Shown here one piece after another: positions 1-8,304 of a stretch of DNA of 64,000 nt. The notes beneath the pieces are model-generated. The model was not told the DNA's origin. It did no database searches and worked only from the letters and a program-made list of their open reading frames with translations. The translations under genes and the position numbers were made by a program. Location: positions 248,001-312,000 of the forward strand of contig NZ_JALQDG010000030.1 of NCBI RefSeq assembly GCF_023631325.1. Reading direction: 5' to 3'. Numbering within the stretch: position 1 is the first letter of the stretch; every line of letters begins with the position of its first letter. This DNA is from Caballeronia sp. INDeC2. GTDB taxonomy: Bacteria > Pseudomonadota > Gammaproteobacteria > Burkholderiales > Burkholderiaceae.

Positions 1-1168
1 CGATCTCCTGCCCGAAGATGTTCATGTTGTTGAGGACGAAGCCGAGGCCGATGCCGGTCGCGGCCATCGGCAGCTCGATCCAGAGATGGGGCGTGGATTC
101 ACGCGCGAACGCGAGCCCGACCGACGCGAACAGAAGCAGCGTGAAGCCGATCGAAAGAATGTTCACCGGCTTGCGCATATGAATGACGATGCGCGTGTTG
201 ATGAAGCTGCCGAGCGCGATGCACGCGGCGATCGGCGTCGCGAGCAGACCCGCGGCCTGCGGCGAAAGACCGAAGCCGCCTTGCAACAGGAGCGGCGTGA
301 AGAAGATCAGCGAGAACATCACGAAGCCCGCCAGGAACGACAGCGTGAAAAGCGTGTTGAGCTGCGCGTCGCGGAAGATGTCGAGCGGGATGATCGGATG
401 CGTCGCGCGCCGCTCGCAGATCAGGAGCGCCACGGCGCACACCGCCACGCCGGCGGCGAGCGCGATATTGGCGGTCGTGAGGCCGTCTTTCGGCAGCGCC
501 TCGATCAGCGCCTGGAACCCGCCTAGCACGAGCGCGACGAGCGCCGCGCCCGTCCAGTCGATTTTCACGTCGCCTTCGCGCGGCCGGTGCAGATTCGGCA
601 GATGCGCCCAGATGAAGTAGAGCGCCGCCGCGCCGACCGGCAGATTCACGAGAAAGGTCGAGCGCCAGCCCCAGTGCTGGCTCATCCAGCCGCCCAGCGA
701 CGGCCCCGCCGCCGTGCCGATGCCGTACGCCGCCGCGAGCACCACCTGCCAGCGCACGCGGGTGCGCGGATCGGGAAACAGATCGGGAATCGACGCGAAC
801 GCGGTGCCGACCATCATCCCGCCGCCGATGCCTTGCAGCCCGCGCGCGAGCACGAGGAACAGCATGTTGGGCGCGAGCCCGCACAGCACCGACGCCACCG
901 TGAACGTGATCACCGCCGCGAGCACGAAGCGCTTGCGTCCGAAGTAATCGCCGAGCCGCCCGAACACCGGCACCGTGACGACCGACGCGAGCAGATAGGC
1001 GCTCGCGATCCACGCGTAGAACTCGAAGCCGTGCAGCTCCGCGACGATCGACGGCAACGCGGTGCTGACCACCGTCTGATCGAGCGCGACGAGCATGTTG
1101 ACGAGGCCGATGCCGAGCATCGCGTAGAGCGCGGTTCGGAACGGTAAAGCGGGCGGCGTTTGAGTCAC
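1..1168 (-). CDS. MFS drug exporter, DHA2 (EmrB/QacA) type, partial
   Basis: Inner-membrane proton-driven exporter of the 14-TM DHA2 group, by family knowledge. Reading the minus strand from a GTG at 1168 gives an uninterrupted frame to the window edge, so the C-terminus is missing. The first helix carries ALDQTVVSTALP, the DHA2 motif after TM1. GRLGDYFGRKR follows as MFS motif A, then RGLQGIGGGMM in TM4. An in-frame ATG lies at 1120, but that start would cut into the region before TM1, and neither start has a strong ribosome site. The gene diverges from the universal stress gene across about 220 bp. Substrate unknown. Confidence 0.85.
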   Translation of the reverse strand, partial: MTQTPPALPFRTALYAMLGIGLVNMLVALDQTVVSTALPSIVAELHGFEFYAWIASAYLLASVVTVPVFGRLGDYFGRKRFVLAAVITFTVASVLCGLAPNMLFLVLARGLQGIGGGMMVGTAFASIPDLFPDPRTRVRWQVVLAAAYGIGTAAGPSLGGWMSQHWGWRSTFLVNLPVGAAALYFIWAHLPNLHRPREGDVKIDWTGAALVALVLGGFQALIEALPKDGLTTANIALAAGVAVCAVALLICERRATHPIIPLDIFRDAQLNTLFTLSFLAGFVMFSLIFFTPLLLQGGFGLSPQAAGLLATPIAACIALGSFINTRIVIHMRKPVNILSIGFTLLLFASVGLAFARESTPHLWIELPMAATGIGLGFVLNNMNIFGQEI

Positions 1169-1388
1169 GGTCGGGCGGAATGGCTTGCGAAGTGCTAAAA
1201 AGAGATCGCGCCGCCGGGTTTTAAGAAGGCGCCGATACCGAAGAACCAGGAATTGTACGGCTTGCCTTGCGCCAGATCGACTTCTCGCAAAAAAGCGGCG
1301 CGGCGGTGCGAGGCCCGCGCTCTATCATGCGAATCATGAAAGACGGCGCATGCCGTGCGCCAATCGTTCATTCAATGGGGAAACCGTC

Positions 1389-1862
1389 ATGTTCAAACGC
1401 ATTTTCGTCGCCATCGACGGCAGCCGGACCTCCGAGCGCGCCTTCACCGCCGCGCTCGATCTCGCCGTCACGCATCAGGCGGTCGTGCAGCCGTATTACG
1501 TCGTCGAGGCCGGACCGATGTACCTCGACGTGCCCGGCTACGATCCCTCGTCGCTGCACGCGAGTCTGATGGAGCAAGGCGCGTCGCTCGCGCGCGAAGC
1601 CGCCGATCAGATGAAAGCGCGCGGCGTGAGCGGCGAAGTCGTGACGGTCGAAGCCACCGCGAGCGACGACGTCGCGACGCTCATCATCAACGCGGCAACT
1701 GCCTTCGACGCCGATTTGCTGATCATGGGCACGCATGGGCGCAAAGGCTTCCAGCGTCTGATTCTCGGCAGCGTCGCGGAGAGGTGTCTGCGGCAGGCCA
1801 CGTTGCCGGTGCTGCTGATACCGTCGGCAGCTGGCGAGCCACGCGAAAAAGCAACCCAATAA
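1389..1862 (+). CDS. Universal stress protein, UspA family
   Basis: Small cytoplasmic stress protein of 157 aa, the usual size for a single Usp domain. It begins MFKRIFVAIDGS and ends with the ATP-binding signature G-x2-G-x9-G-S seen in GTHGRKGFQRLILGS, so it is probably an ATP-binding Usp. ATG 1389 is chosen over upstream in-frame codons because it opens directly on the first beta strand. It sits just upstream of an FNR-type regulator in the same direction, which fits the frequent oxygen-limitation control of Usp genes. That link is an inference and I saw no convincing FNR box in front of it. Confidence 0.9.
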   Translation: MFKRIFVAIDGSRTSERAFTAALDLAVTHQAVVQPYYVVEAGPMYLDVPGYDPSSLHASLMEQGASLAREAADQMKARGVSGEVVTVEATASDDVATLIINAATAFDADLLIMGTHGRKGFQRLILGSVAERCLRQATLPVLLIPSAAGEPREKATQ

Positions 1863-1968
1863 GATAAACAAGTTTGACGGATGCCCTGGCCGCGTCAATT
1901 TCTCGCGCAGCCGGGGTCGGGGCCTATGGGACAATCGTTTTGTCATTCATCAACAAACGAAGCCCAAA

Positions 1969-2688
1969 ATGACCGCCTTGTCTGACACTTCCCGCGCGCG
2001 ACGCAATTCGGCGCATTGCTCGACCTGTGCGATGCGGCATCTCTGCATGCCCGAAGGCCTGTGCGCCAACGATATCGCCAAACTCGAGAACATCATCTCC
2101 GTGACGCGCAAGGTCAAGCGCGGCGACGCGCTCTTTCGCGCCGGCGACCGCTTCGATTCCCTGTTCGCCGTGCGCTCCGGGTCGATCAAGACGGTCATCA
2201 CGCACGACGGCGGCCGCGAACAGGTAACCGGACTGCTGCTCGCCGGCGACGCGCTCGGCTTCGAAGGCATCGAGGAAGGCGAGCATACGTGCGCTGCGAT
2301 CGCGCTGGAAGACAGTTCCGTCTGCGTCGTGCCCTATTCGCTCTTCGAGCGCATGTGCCGCGAAACCGACGCGCTGCAACGGCGCCTGCATCGCATGATG
2401 AGCCACGCGGTGAATCGCGAGGCGAATCACGTCGTGCGGCTCGGCATGTTGCGCGCCGACGAACGGGTCGCGCGGCTGCTGCTCGACCTGTCGTCGCGGC
2501 TGTCGAAGCGCGGGTATGCGTCGTCGGAATTCACGCTGCGCATGACCCGTGACGACATGGGCAGCTACCTCGGCATGACGCTCGAAACGGTCAGCCGCAC
2601 GCTGTCGCGCTTCGACAAGGCTGGCGTGATCGAGACGCAGGGCAAATTCATACGTATCCGCGACTTCGACGCCCTGCGCGCCGTTTGA
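1969..2688 (+). CDS. FNR-type oxygen-sensing Crp/Fnr regulator
   Basis: DNA-binding regulator of 239 aa. The N-terminus has C17, C20 and C26 in the spacing C-x2-C-x5-C. A fourth cysteine, C119, lies in SVCVVPY, where E. coli FNR has C122. Together these are the four ligands expected for an oxygen-labile [4Fe-4S] cluster. A cNMP-type beta-roll spans about residues 35-130, followed by the dimer helix and a winged HTH with the recognition helix TLETVSRTLSRF. It therefore most likely activates genes under low oxygen. It is monocistronic between the stress protein and an EgtB-like gene. A 9-bp inverted repeat lies just behind its stop codon. Confidence 0.9.
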   Translation: MTALSDTSRARRNSAHCSTCAMRHLCMPEGLCANDIAKLENIISVTRKVKRGDALFRAGDRFDSLFAVRSGSIKTVITHDGGREQVTGLLLAGDALGFEGIEEGEHTCAAIALEDSSVCVVPYSLFERMCRETDALQRRLHRMMSHAVNREANHVVRLGMLRADERVARLLLDLSSRLSKRGYASSEFTLRMTRDDMGSYLGMTLETVSRTLSRFDKAGVIETQGKFIRIRDFDALRAV

Positions 2689-2701
2689 CGGAACATCGCC
2701 C

Positions 2702-2730
2702 GCGATTATTGCGTTCGCGGAAATAATCGC
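2702..2730. promoter_or_regulatory. 9-bp inverted repeat after the FNR gene
   Basis: GCGATTATT at 2702-2710 is matched perfectly by AATAATCGC at 2722-2730 with an 11-base spacer. It lies 14 bp behind the FNR stop and about 125 bp before the EgtB-like start. No T-run follows, so it is a weak terminator candidate. It may instead be an operator or a transcript-stabilising hairpin. Confidence 0.35.
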
Positions 2731-2855
2731 CGCCCATATTTCGGTTGGCATGCGGTTCGCTAAGGTTTAGTCTCTTTTGTTCGGCCGATCGGGCGCGTTT
2801 GCGCCGGCTATGGTCGAATGCGAAGCCAACTGGCCAGCCACGGAGATTGGGCGAC

Positions 2856-4157
2856 ATGAACCGCGAACCTTCCCTGCGTCATCCGCTGCTCGAGCGCCTC
2901 GCCGAGGCGCGCCGCGTGACCGACGAACTCTTCGAGGTCGTCAAGCCCGAACATCTTTACGACAGGCCGATCGCCGAGCGGCATCGCATTGTCTTCTACA
3001 TCGGGCATCTCGAAGCCTTCGACCGCAATCTGCTCGATCAGCGGCTCTTCGACCTGCCGAGCCCGAATCCCGCCTACGACCAGCTGTTCGCCTTCGGCAT
3101 CGATCCGGTGGATGGCGGCCTGCCGACCGATCAGCCGTCCGACTGGCCGTCGCTCGACGAGGTGCGCGCGTACCGGGACGCGGTTCGCGCGGTGATCGAC
3201 GCGCAATTCGATCCGATCAAGGTTGCAGCCGACCCGGTTCGCGCCGGCGAATCGCCCGCGCAATTGCTGGAGGTCGCGATCGAACATCGGCTGATGCATG
3301 CCGAAACGCTCGCGTACATGCTGCATCAATTGACGGCCGATAGAAAAATTGCACCATCCGATGCCCGTTCGGAGCGTGCGTCCGATCGCGAACTGAAGTA
3401 CGACACCGTGATCGTGCCGGCCGGCAGCGTGACGCTCGGGCTGACACGCGAAAGCGGCCGGTTCGGCTGGGACAACGAATTCGGCGAAGAACGCATCGAC
3501 GTGCCCGCGTTCGAGATCGACCGCCACATGGTGACCAACGGCGAGTATCTGCGTTTCATCGATGCAGGCGGCTACTGGAATCGCGACTTCTGGGACGCCG
3601 CGGACTGGGCGTGGAAGGAAGAGCAGCGCATTGCGCATCCGGCTTTCTGGATTCCCGGCGACGCAGACGAGGCGCAGGATGCGTGGAAGCTGTGCACGAT
3701 GTTCGATGAAATTGCGCTGCCGCCCGACTGGCCCGTGTACGTGAGCCATGCCGAAGCGAAGGCGTATGCGCGCTGGGCGGGCAAGTCACTACCGACGGAA
3801 GCGCAGTGGCAGCGCGCGGCGCTCGGTACGCCGCACGTGACCGAGGGCAACTTCGATTTCCGCCGATGGGATCCGTCGCCGGTGCAGGCGCATCCGGAGA
3901 ATCGAAGCGAGTTCGGCGTCGAAGGACAATTCGGCAATGGATGGGAATGGACGTCGACCGAATTCGGGCCGCTGCAAGGCTTCGAGCCGTTTCCGTTTTA
4001 TCTCGGCTACTCGGCGAATTTCTTCGACGGCAAGCACTTCGTGATGAAAGGCGGCTCGCCGCGCACGGCCGCGTGCATGTTGCGGCCGAGTTTTCGCAAC
4101 TGGTTCCAGGCGCATTATCAGTATGTGTATGCGGGTTTTCGGTGTGTGAAGGCGTGA
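2856..4157 (+). CDS. EgtB/SenA-like non-heme iron enzyme (DinB_2 + FGE-sulfatase domains)
   Basis: Predicted iron-dependent enzyme of the ergothioneine-synthase superfamily, 433 aa. The N-terminal DinB-like domain supplies the expected three-histidine iron site: H51 in YIGHLEAF and H144/H148 in EHRLMHAE. The C-terminal half is an FGE-sulfatase (SUMF1) fold ending in GWEWTSTEFG and YVYAGFRCVKA. ATG 2856 is used because CGGAG lies 8-13 bases upstream; an extended frame from 2745 lacks such a site. Family members join cysteine, glutathione-derived thiols or selenosugars to trimethylhistidine. No egtD, senB or senC lies beside it, so the substrate cannot be assigned from context. It converges on the amidohydrolase with a 10-bp gap. 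Confidence 0.85.
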   Translation: MNREPSLRHPLLERLAEARRVTDELFEVVKPEHLYDRPIAERHRIVFYIGHLEAFDRNLLDQRLFDLPSPNPAYDQLFAFGIDPVDGGLPTDQPSDWPSLDEVRAYRDAVRAVIDAQFDPIKVAADPVRAGESPAQLLEVAIEHRLMHAETLAYMLHQLTADRKIAPSDARSERASDRELKYDTVIVPAGSVTLGLTRESGRFGWDNEFGEERIDVPAFEIDRHMVTNGEYLRFIDAGGYWNRDFWDAADWAWKEEQRIAHPAFWIPGDADEAQDAWKLCTMFDEIALPPDWPVYVSHAEAKAYARWAGKSLPTEAQWQRAALGTPHVTEGNFDFRRWDPSPVQAHPENRSEFGVEGQFGNGWEWTSTEFGPLQGFEPFPFYLGYSANFFDGKHFVMKGGSPRTAACMLRPSFRNWFQAHYQYVYAGFRCVKA

Positions 4158-4167
4158 GTGGCCGGGA

Positions 4168-5430
4168 CTAGCTCGGCTCACCACGCAACCACACCGAACT
4201 CGCCGCCATCATCGTCTCAACCCCCGTTGCAAGCGTCGGATGCAGCGCCGGCGCAAAGCGCGACGAATGATTGCCGGGGATGTGATTTACCGTGCCTTCG
4301 CGCAGCGCCGCGTCGTAGATCGCGTCGTCGATGCAGCCCACGACCCAATAAACGTAAGGCGTCCGCCACTCGCGACCGAAGACGCTGAAATCTTCGCTCG
4401 CGGGCGTCGGCGCGGTCTCGAACGCGCGCTCGCCGAAGTGCGCGCGAAACGCCTCGGCGACGCGCGCGGTGGCGTCGGGATCGTTGTCGGTGAGCGGATA
4501 GGTGCTCAACGTCGTGAATTCGGGTTCGCGAGGCGCGTTCGACGCCGCGCACTCCGCGCAGCAGATGCGCCGGATCGCCGACAGCATGTACTCGCGAACA
4601 TCTTCGTCGTAAGTGCGCAGATTGAGCTTGATCGTCGCGTCCTCGGGAATCACGTTTTCCTTCACGCCCGCCTGTAACGATCCGACCGTCAGCACCGCAC
4701 TGTCGAGCGCGCCGATCTCCCGCGAGACGATCGTCTGCAGCCGCAACGTCGTGGACGCGGCCATGATGACCGGATCGACCGACATCTGCGGCAACGCGCC
4801 ATGCGCGCCGCGGCCGAAGAGCTGGACCTGCATGCTGTCGCCCGCCGCGAGAATCGCACCGGCGCGATAGCCGACCGTGCCGCTTCGCCCCGGCACCACA
4901 TGTTGACCGAGGATGATGTCGGGCTTCGGAAAGCGCTCCGTCATCCCGTCCTGCATCATGCGCTGCGCGCCGACGCCGGCCTCTTCGCCGGGCTGAAACA
5001 CCGCGAGTACGGTCCCGCTCCAGTGCGCGCGCGTTTCGTTCAACTGCCGCGCCACGCCCATCAGCCATGTCACATGAAAGTCGTGGCCGCACGCATGCGA
5101 CACGCCCACGGCTTCGCCGTGCTCGCCCGTTTCGCGCACCGTGCTCGCGTAGGGAAGTCCGGAAGCCTCGGCCACGGGAAGCGCATCCATATCGGCGCGC
5201 AACATGACCGTGGGGCCCTCGCCATTGCGCAGCACGCCGACGACGCCCGTGCCGCCCACCTCGCGCGTCACCTCGAAACCATGGCGCTCGAGCCATTGCG
5301 CCGCGATCCGCGATGTCCTGACTTCCTGCATCGAAAGCTCAGGATTGCGATGCAGATCCTTGTAGACCTCTTCGAGTTCCGGCAACAGCGCGTCGATGCC
5401 GGACAGCATGGGTTGCGCGTCTATCTTCAT
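4168..5430 (-). CDS. M20-family amidohydrolase / carboxypeptidase
   Basis: Zinc (or manganese) hydrolase of 420 aa, M20D group, which includes hippurate hydrolase, IAA-amino acid hydrolase and N-acyl-amino acid amidohydrolases. Visible motifs are MLRADMDALPV, the metal-binding HACGHDFH, and FQPGEEAGVGAQRM with the catalytic Glu pair. The lid-domain strand GRGAHGALPQMSVDP and the late ligand region TPASEDFSVFG also fit. Start ATG 5430 has GAGGAGCG about 6 bases upstream. The frame stays open far upstream only because it runs antisense through the LuxR-type gene. It diverges from that regulator across 141 bp, so the regulator may control it. Acyl substrate unknown. Confidence 0.88.
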   Translation of the reverse strand: MKIDAQPMLSGIDALLPELEEVYKDLHRNPELSMQEVRTSRIAAQWLERHGFEVTREVGGTGVVGVLRNGEGPTVMLRADMDALPVAEASGLPYASTVRETGEHGEAVGVSHACGHDFHVTWLMGVARQLNETRAHWSGTVLAVFQPGEEAGVGAQRMMQDGMTERFPKPDIILGQHVVPGRSGTVGYRAGAILAAGDSMQVQLFGRGAHGALPQMSVDPVIMAASTTLRLQTIVSREIGALDSAVLTVGSLQAGVKENVIPEDATIKLNLRTYDEDVREYMLSAIRRICCAECAASNAPREPEFTTLSTYPLTDNDPDATARVAEAFRAHFGERAFETAPTPASEDFSVFGREWRTPYVYWVVGCIDDAIYDAALREGTVNHIPGNHSSRFAPALHPTLATGVETMMAASSVWLRGEPS

Positions 5431-5571
5431 GTATCGCTCCTCGATGTCGCCGGCGTGCCCGCGACGGAAGTGGAATTCGAGCGAAGTGTGTAACATGATG
5501 CGCAGCCCGCCATCCCCAGAAATGAGGATGGTCGCGCTCAACGTCTGCTCAATCGCGCTGGAAATCGCCGC

Positions 5572-6795
5572 ATGGCCGCCCTTTCCGAGGAGCCACCTGT
5601 GCCGCAAGTCGAGATCACCGAAGTCGTCGACACGATCTACGCTGCCGTGCTCGACGAAGGCGCCGACTGGCTCGACTTGGGCGCGCGCCTGCGCAGCATG
5701 TTCGACGCCCAGCGCGCCACCTTCTGGCTGCCCGACGACGACGGCCGGCTCTGCAACCGTCTGATGCCGGTCGATCCGTACGAGGAAAAGTACGCATCGC
5801 ACTATTACCGGCTCGATCCCTATCGCGCGGCCGCCCGCGACGTATCCATCGATCAGTCCGTACAACGACGCGGAGACGTGCGCCTCGGCCACGAGATCAT
5901 TCCCGATTCGACGTACGTCCACACCGCGTTCTACGCGGATTTCGGCAGACAGAGCGCCCGGCGCTACATGATGGGCGCGCTCGTGAACGCGTCGGGCGTG
6001 CTGCCCATCGGATTGCACCGCGCCGCCGACTCGCGTCCCTTCGCCGACGAAGACAAACGCACGCTGGCGCGGCTCGTCCCGCATCTGCAGCGCGCGTTGC
6101 AGATGCGGGAGCGGCTCGCGCCCGTCGAAGCGAGCCTGGGCGCCGCGGCGCTCGATGCGTTGCCGATCGCGGTGATCGTCGTCGATAGCGGGATGCAGAT
6201 GCTCCATGCGAACGCGCACGCCGTGGAACTGCTGCACGATCCGCAATCCGGGCTCGCCCTTGCGCGCCGCGGTCCGGGATTGCAAGCGAACAAGCCGAGG
6301 CTCTTCGCGCGCCATCCAGACGACGACATGCTGCTTGCGCGTCTCGTCGGCGCCGCGACGCGCGGCAGCGCGGGCGGCGGCCTGCGGATTCGCGCTCGCC
6401 AGGGCAGCCTTCCCGGCGATGCGTCGGCGCTTTCCGCGCTGGTGTGCCCGGCGCTGCGTCATTTGTCGCTGTCCGCGCTGCGGCACGCGGCAACGGGCAC
6501 AATGCCCGGTGCGGCGACGGTGATCGTCCGCAATCTGACGCGCCCGGTTCCGCCGCCGGTCACATTGCTCGTCGACCTGTTCGGGCTGACGCGTTCCGAA
6601 GGCGAGGTTGCGGCGGCGCTTGCCGGTGGCGTCACGGCCGAGGACGTGGCGCGCGCGCGGGGCGTATCGCTCGATACGGTCCGCAGCCAGATCCGCACGA
6701 TTCTTGGGAAGACAGGCGCATCGGGGCTGCGCGACTTCGAGCGGATCATCGCGCTCAGTTCGACGATGCATGCGCCCGCTCGCGGCAAGGCGTAA
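5572..6795 (+). CDS. LuxR-type HTH transcriptional regulator
   Basis: Regulator of 407 aa with a C-terminal LuxR/GerE helix-turn-helix (about residues 330-395: LTRSEGEVAAALAGG, then the recognition segment VSLDTVRSQIRTILGKTG). The long N-terminal part has no autoinducer-domain signature that I can recognise. It looks like the GAF/PAS-like sensor half common in orphan Burkholderia LuxR proteins. It lies divergent from the M20 amidohydrolase and about 105 bp ahead of the amidase, so one or both are plausible targets. The start at 5572 gives the residues MAALSEEPPVP; its ribosome site is weak. Confidence 0.82.
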   Translation: MAALSEEPPVPQVEITEVVDTIYAAVLDEGADWLDLGARLRSMFDAQRATFWLPDDDGRLCNRLMPVDPYEEKYASHYYRLDPYRAAARDVSIDQSVQRRGDVRLGHEIIPDSTYVHTAFYADFGRQSARRYMMGALVNASGVLPIGLHRAADSRPFADEDKRTLARLVPHLQRALQMRERLAPVEASLGAAALDALPIAVIVVDSGMQMLHANAHAVELLHDPQSGLALARRGPGLQANKPRLFARHPDDDMLLARLVGAATRGSAGGGLRIRARQGSLPGDASALSALVCPALRHLSLSALRHAATGTMPGAATVIVRNLTRPVPPPVTLLVDLFGLTRSEGEVAAALAGGVTAEDVARARGVSLDTVRSQIRTILGKTGASGLRDFERIIALSSTMHAPARGKA

Positions 6796-6900
6796 ATCCC
6801 GCGCGCGCGGCACGCCGAAGCAGTTCCCCACTTCTGGGGATGTGTGCCGCGTCGGGTTCGCGCAAAGTACGGTTCGGAGAAATCGATCGCGGAGCCCTTC

Positions 6901-8304
6901 ATGGATATTCTGAACCACAGCGCCACCGAACTTGCGCTCCTTTACCGGCGCAAGCGGCTATCGCCCGTCGAAGTGTGCCGCGCCAGCATCGTGGCGATTC
7001 ATTCGTGCAATCCCGTCATCAACGCGTTCCAGCACGTCGACGAAGCGGCCTCGCTCGATCAGGCGCGCGATTCCGAAGCGCGCTGGATGACGGGCGCGCC
7101 GCTCGGTCCGCTCGACGGCGTGCCCTGCACGATCAAGGACAATCTGCTCACCGCCGGCTGGCCGACGCGCTCCGGTTCGCGCACCGTCGATCCGTCCGGT
7201 CCCTGGACCGAAGACGCGCCCGCCGTCGCGCGGCTGCGCGAATCCGGAGCGGTGCTGCTCGGCAAGACGACGATGCCCGAGTTCGCCTGGAAGGTAACCA
7301 CCGACGCGCCGCTCTTCGGCGTTACGCGCAATCCGTGGAACCCTGCCGTGACGCCCGGCGGATCGAGCGGCGGCGCGGCGGCGGCGACGGCTTGCGGCAT
7401 GGGCGTCCTCGCGCTCGCGACCGACGGCGGCGGCTCGATACGCGTGCCCGCGAGCCGCTGCGGGCTCGTCGGTCTCAAGCCGACGCACGGTCGCGTGTCG
7501 GACTATCCGCCGTCGCGTTTCGGCACGCATTCGAACGTCGGGCCGATCACACGCACCGTCGCCGACTGCGCCGCGATGATGAACGCGATCGCGTGGCCCG
7601 ACAGCCGCGACTGGTACGCGTTGCCCTACGACGGCGACGACTTCGGCGCGGGCCTTTCCCTCGGCGCGTCGGGACTGCGCATAGGCGTGTCGCTCGATTT
7701 CGGATCGGGCTGCGCGGTGGATCGCGAAATCGCGGCGTACGTCCATCAGGCAGCGGGCGTATTCGCCGATCTCGGCGCGCACGTCGAGGCGCTCGCGTTC
7801 CCGCCCGAGTTGTATCGCGAAGGCGCGCGAGCGTACGAGGTCGCGCGTTCGGCGATGCTCGCGACCTTGCTCAGACAGATTCCGGCCGAGCGTCACGCGC
7901 TCATGGATCCCGAACTGGTTCGCGCGGCGCAGTCGTCATCCGACGATATCGACGTGGCGCGCTATGTCGACGCCGAGCACAGCCGACGTCTCTGCGGCAT
8001 GCGCATCAACCGGCTCTTCGAGCGATACGACCTGCTGCTCTGCCCGACCATTCATACGCTCGCCGAGCCCGTCGGCGAACCCGCGCCGCAGCCGTGGCTC
8101 ACGATGCTCTTCAACGGCTCGCGCCACCCCGCGCTGTCGATGCCGTGCGGAATGTCGGCGGCGGGGGTGCCGATCGGCGTGCAACTGATCGGCCCGCACT
8201 ACGCCGAAGCCACGCTGCTGCGCGCCGCCGCCGCGTTCGAGGCCGCGCGTCCGTTCGAAGCTTTGCCGATCGGGCGGCCGCTTGCGCGCATCGAGGACGA
8301 GTGA
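6901..8304 (+). CDS. Amidase signature family enzyme
   Basis: Cytoplasmic amidase of 467 aa, the normal length for the AS family. The Ser-cisSer-Lys triad is visible: Lys in CTIKDNL, the paired serines in TPGGSSGGAAAA, and the downstream conserved GGSIRVPAS. It hydrolyses a carboxamide or transfers ammonia; the substrate is unknown, and gatB/gatC are absent, so it is not a GatCAB subunit on context. ATG 6901 has GGAG 6-9 bases upstream. The stop overlaps the start of the next gene (TGATG), pointing to translational coupling with a FUSC membrane protein. Together they could be uptake or export plus hydrolysis of an amide. Confidence 0.88.
   Translation: MDILNHSATELALLYRRKRLSPVEVCRASIVAIHSCNPVINAFQHVDEAASLDQARDSEARWMTGAPLGPLDGVPCTIKDNLLTAGWPTRSGSRTVDPSGPWTEDAPAVARLRESGAVLLGKTTMPEFAWKVTTDAPLFGVTRNPWNPAVTPGGSSGGAAAATACGMGVLALATDGGGSIRVPASRCGLVGLKPTHGRVSDYPPSRFGTHSNVGPITRTVADCAAMMNAIAWPDSRDWYALPYDGDDFGAGLSLGASGLRIGVSLDFGSGCAVDREIAAYVHQAAGVFADLGAHVEALAFPPELYREGARAYEVARSAMLATLLRQIPAERHALMDPELVRAAQSSSDDIDVARYVDAEHSRRLCGMRINRLFERYDLLLCPTIHTLAEPVGEPAPQPWLTMLFNGSRHPALSMPCGMSAAGVPIGVQLIGPHYAEATLLRAAAAFEAARPFEALPIGRPLARIEDE

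Noticed and set aside
1863..1968. FNR box upstream of the FNR-type gene
   Set aside because: TTGACG and CGTCAA arms are present but 13 bases apart, unlike the TTGAT-N4-ATCAA site.
5431..6918. N-terminal extension of the M20 amidohydrolase to a 916-aa minus-strand protein
   Set aside because: The extension is antisense to the LuxR-type gene, Arg/His-rich in the way of GC-rich shadow frames, and has no family features. The M20 domain starts at 5430 with a good ribosome site.
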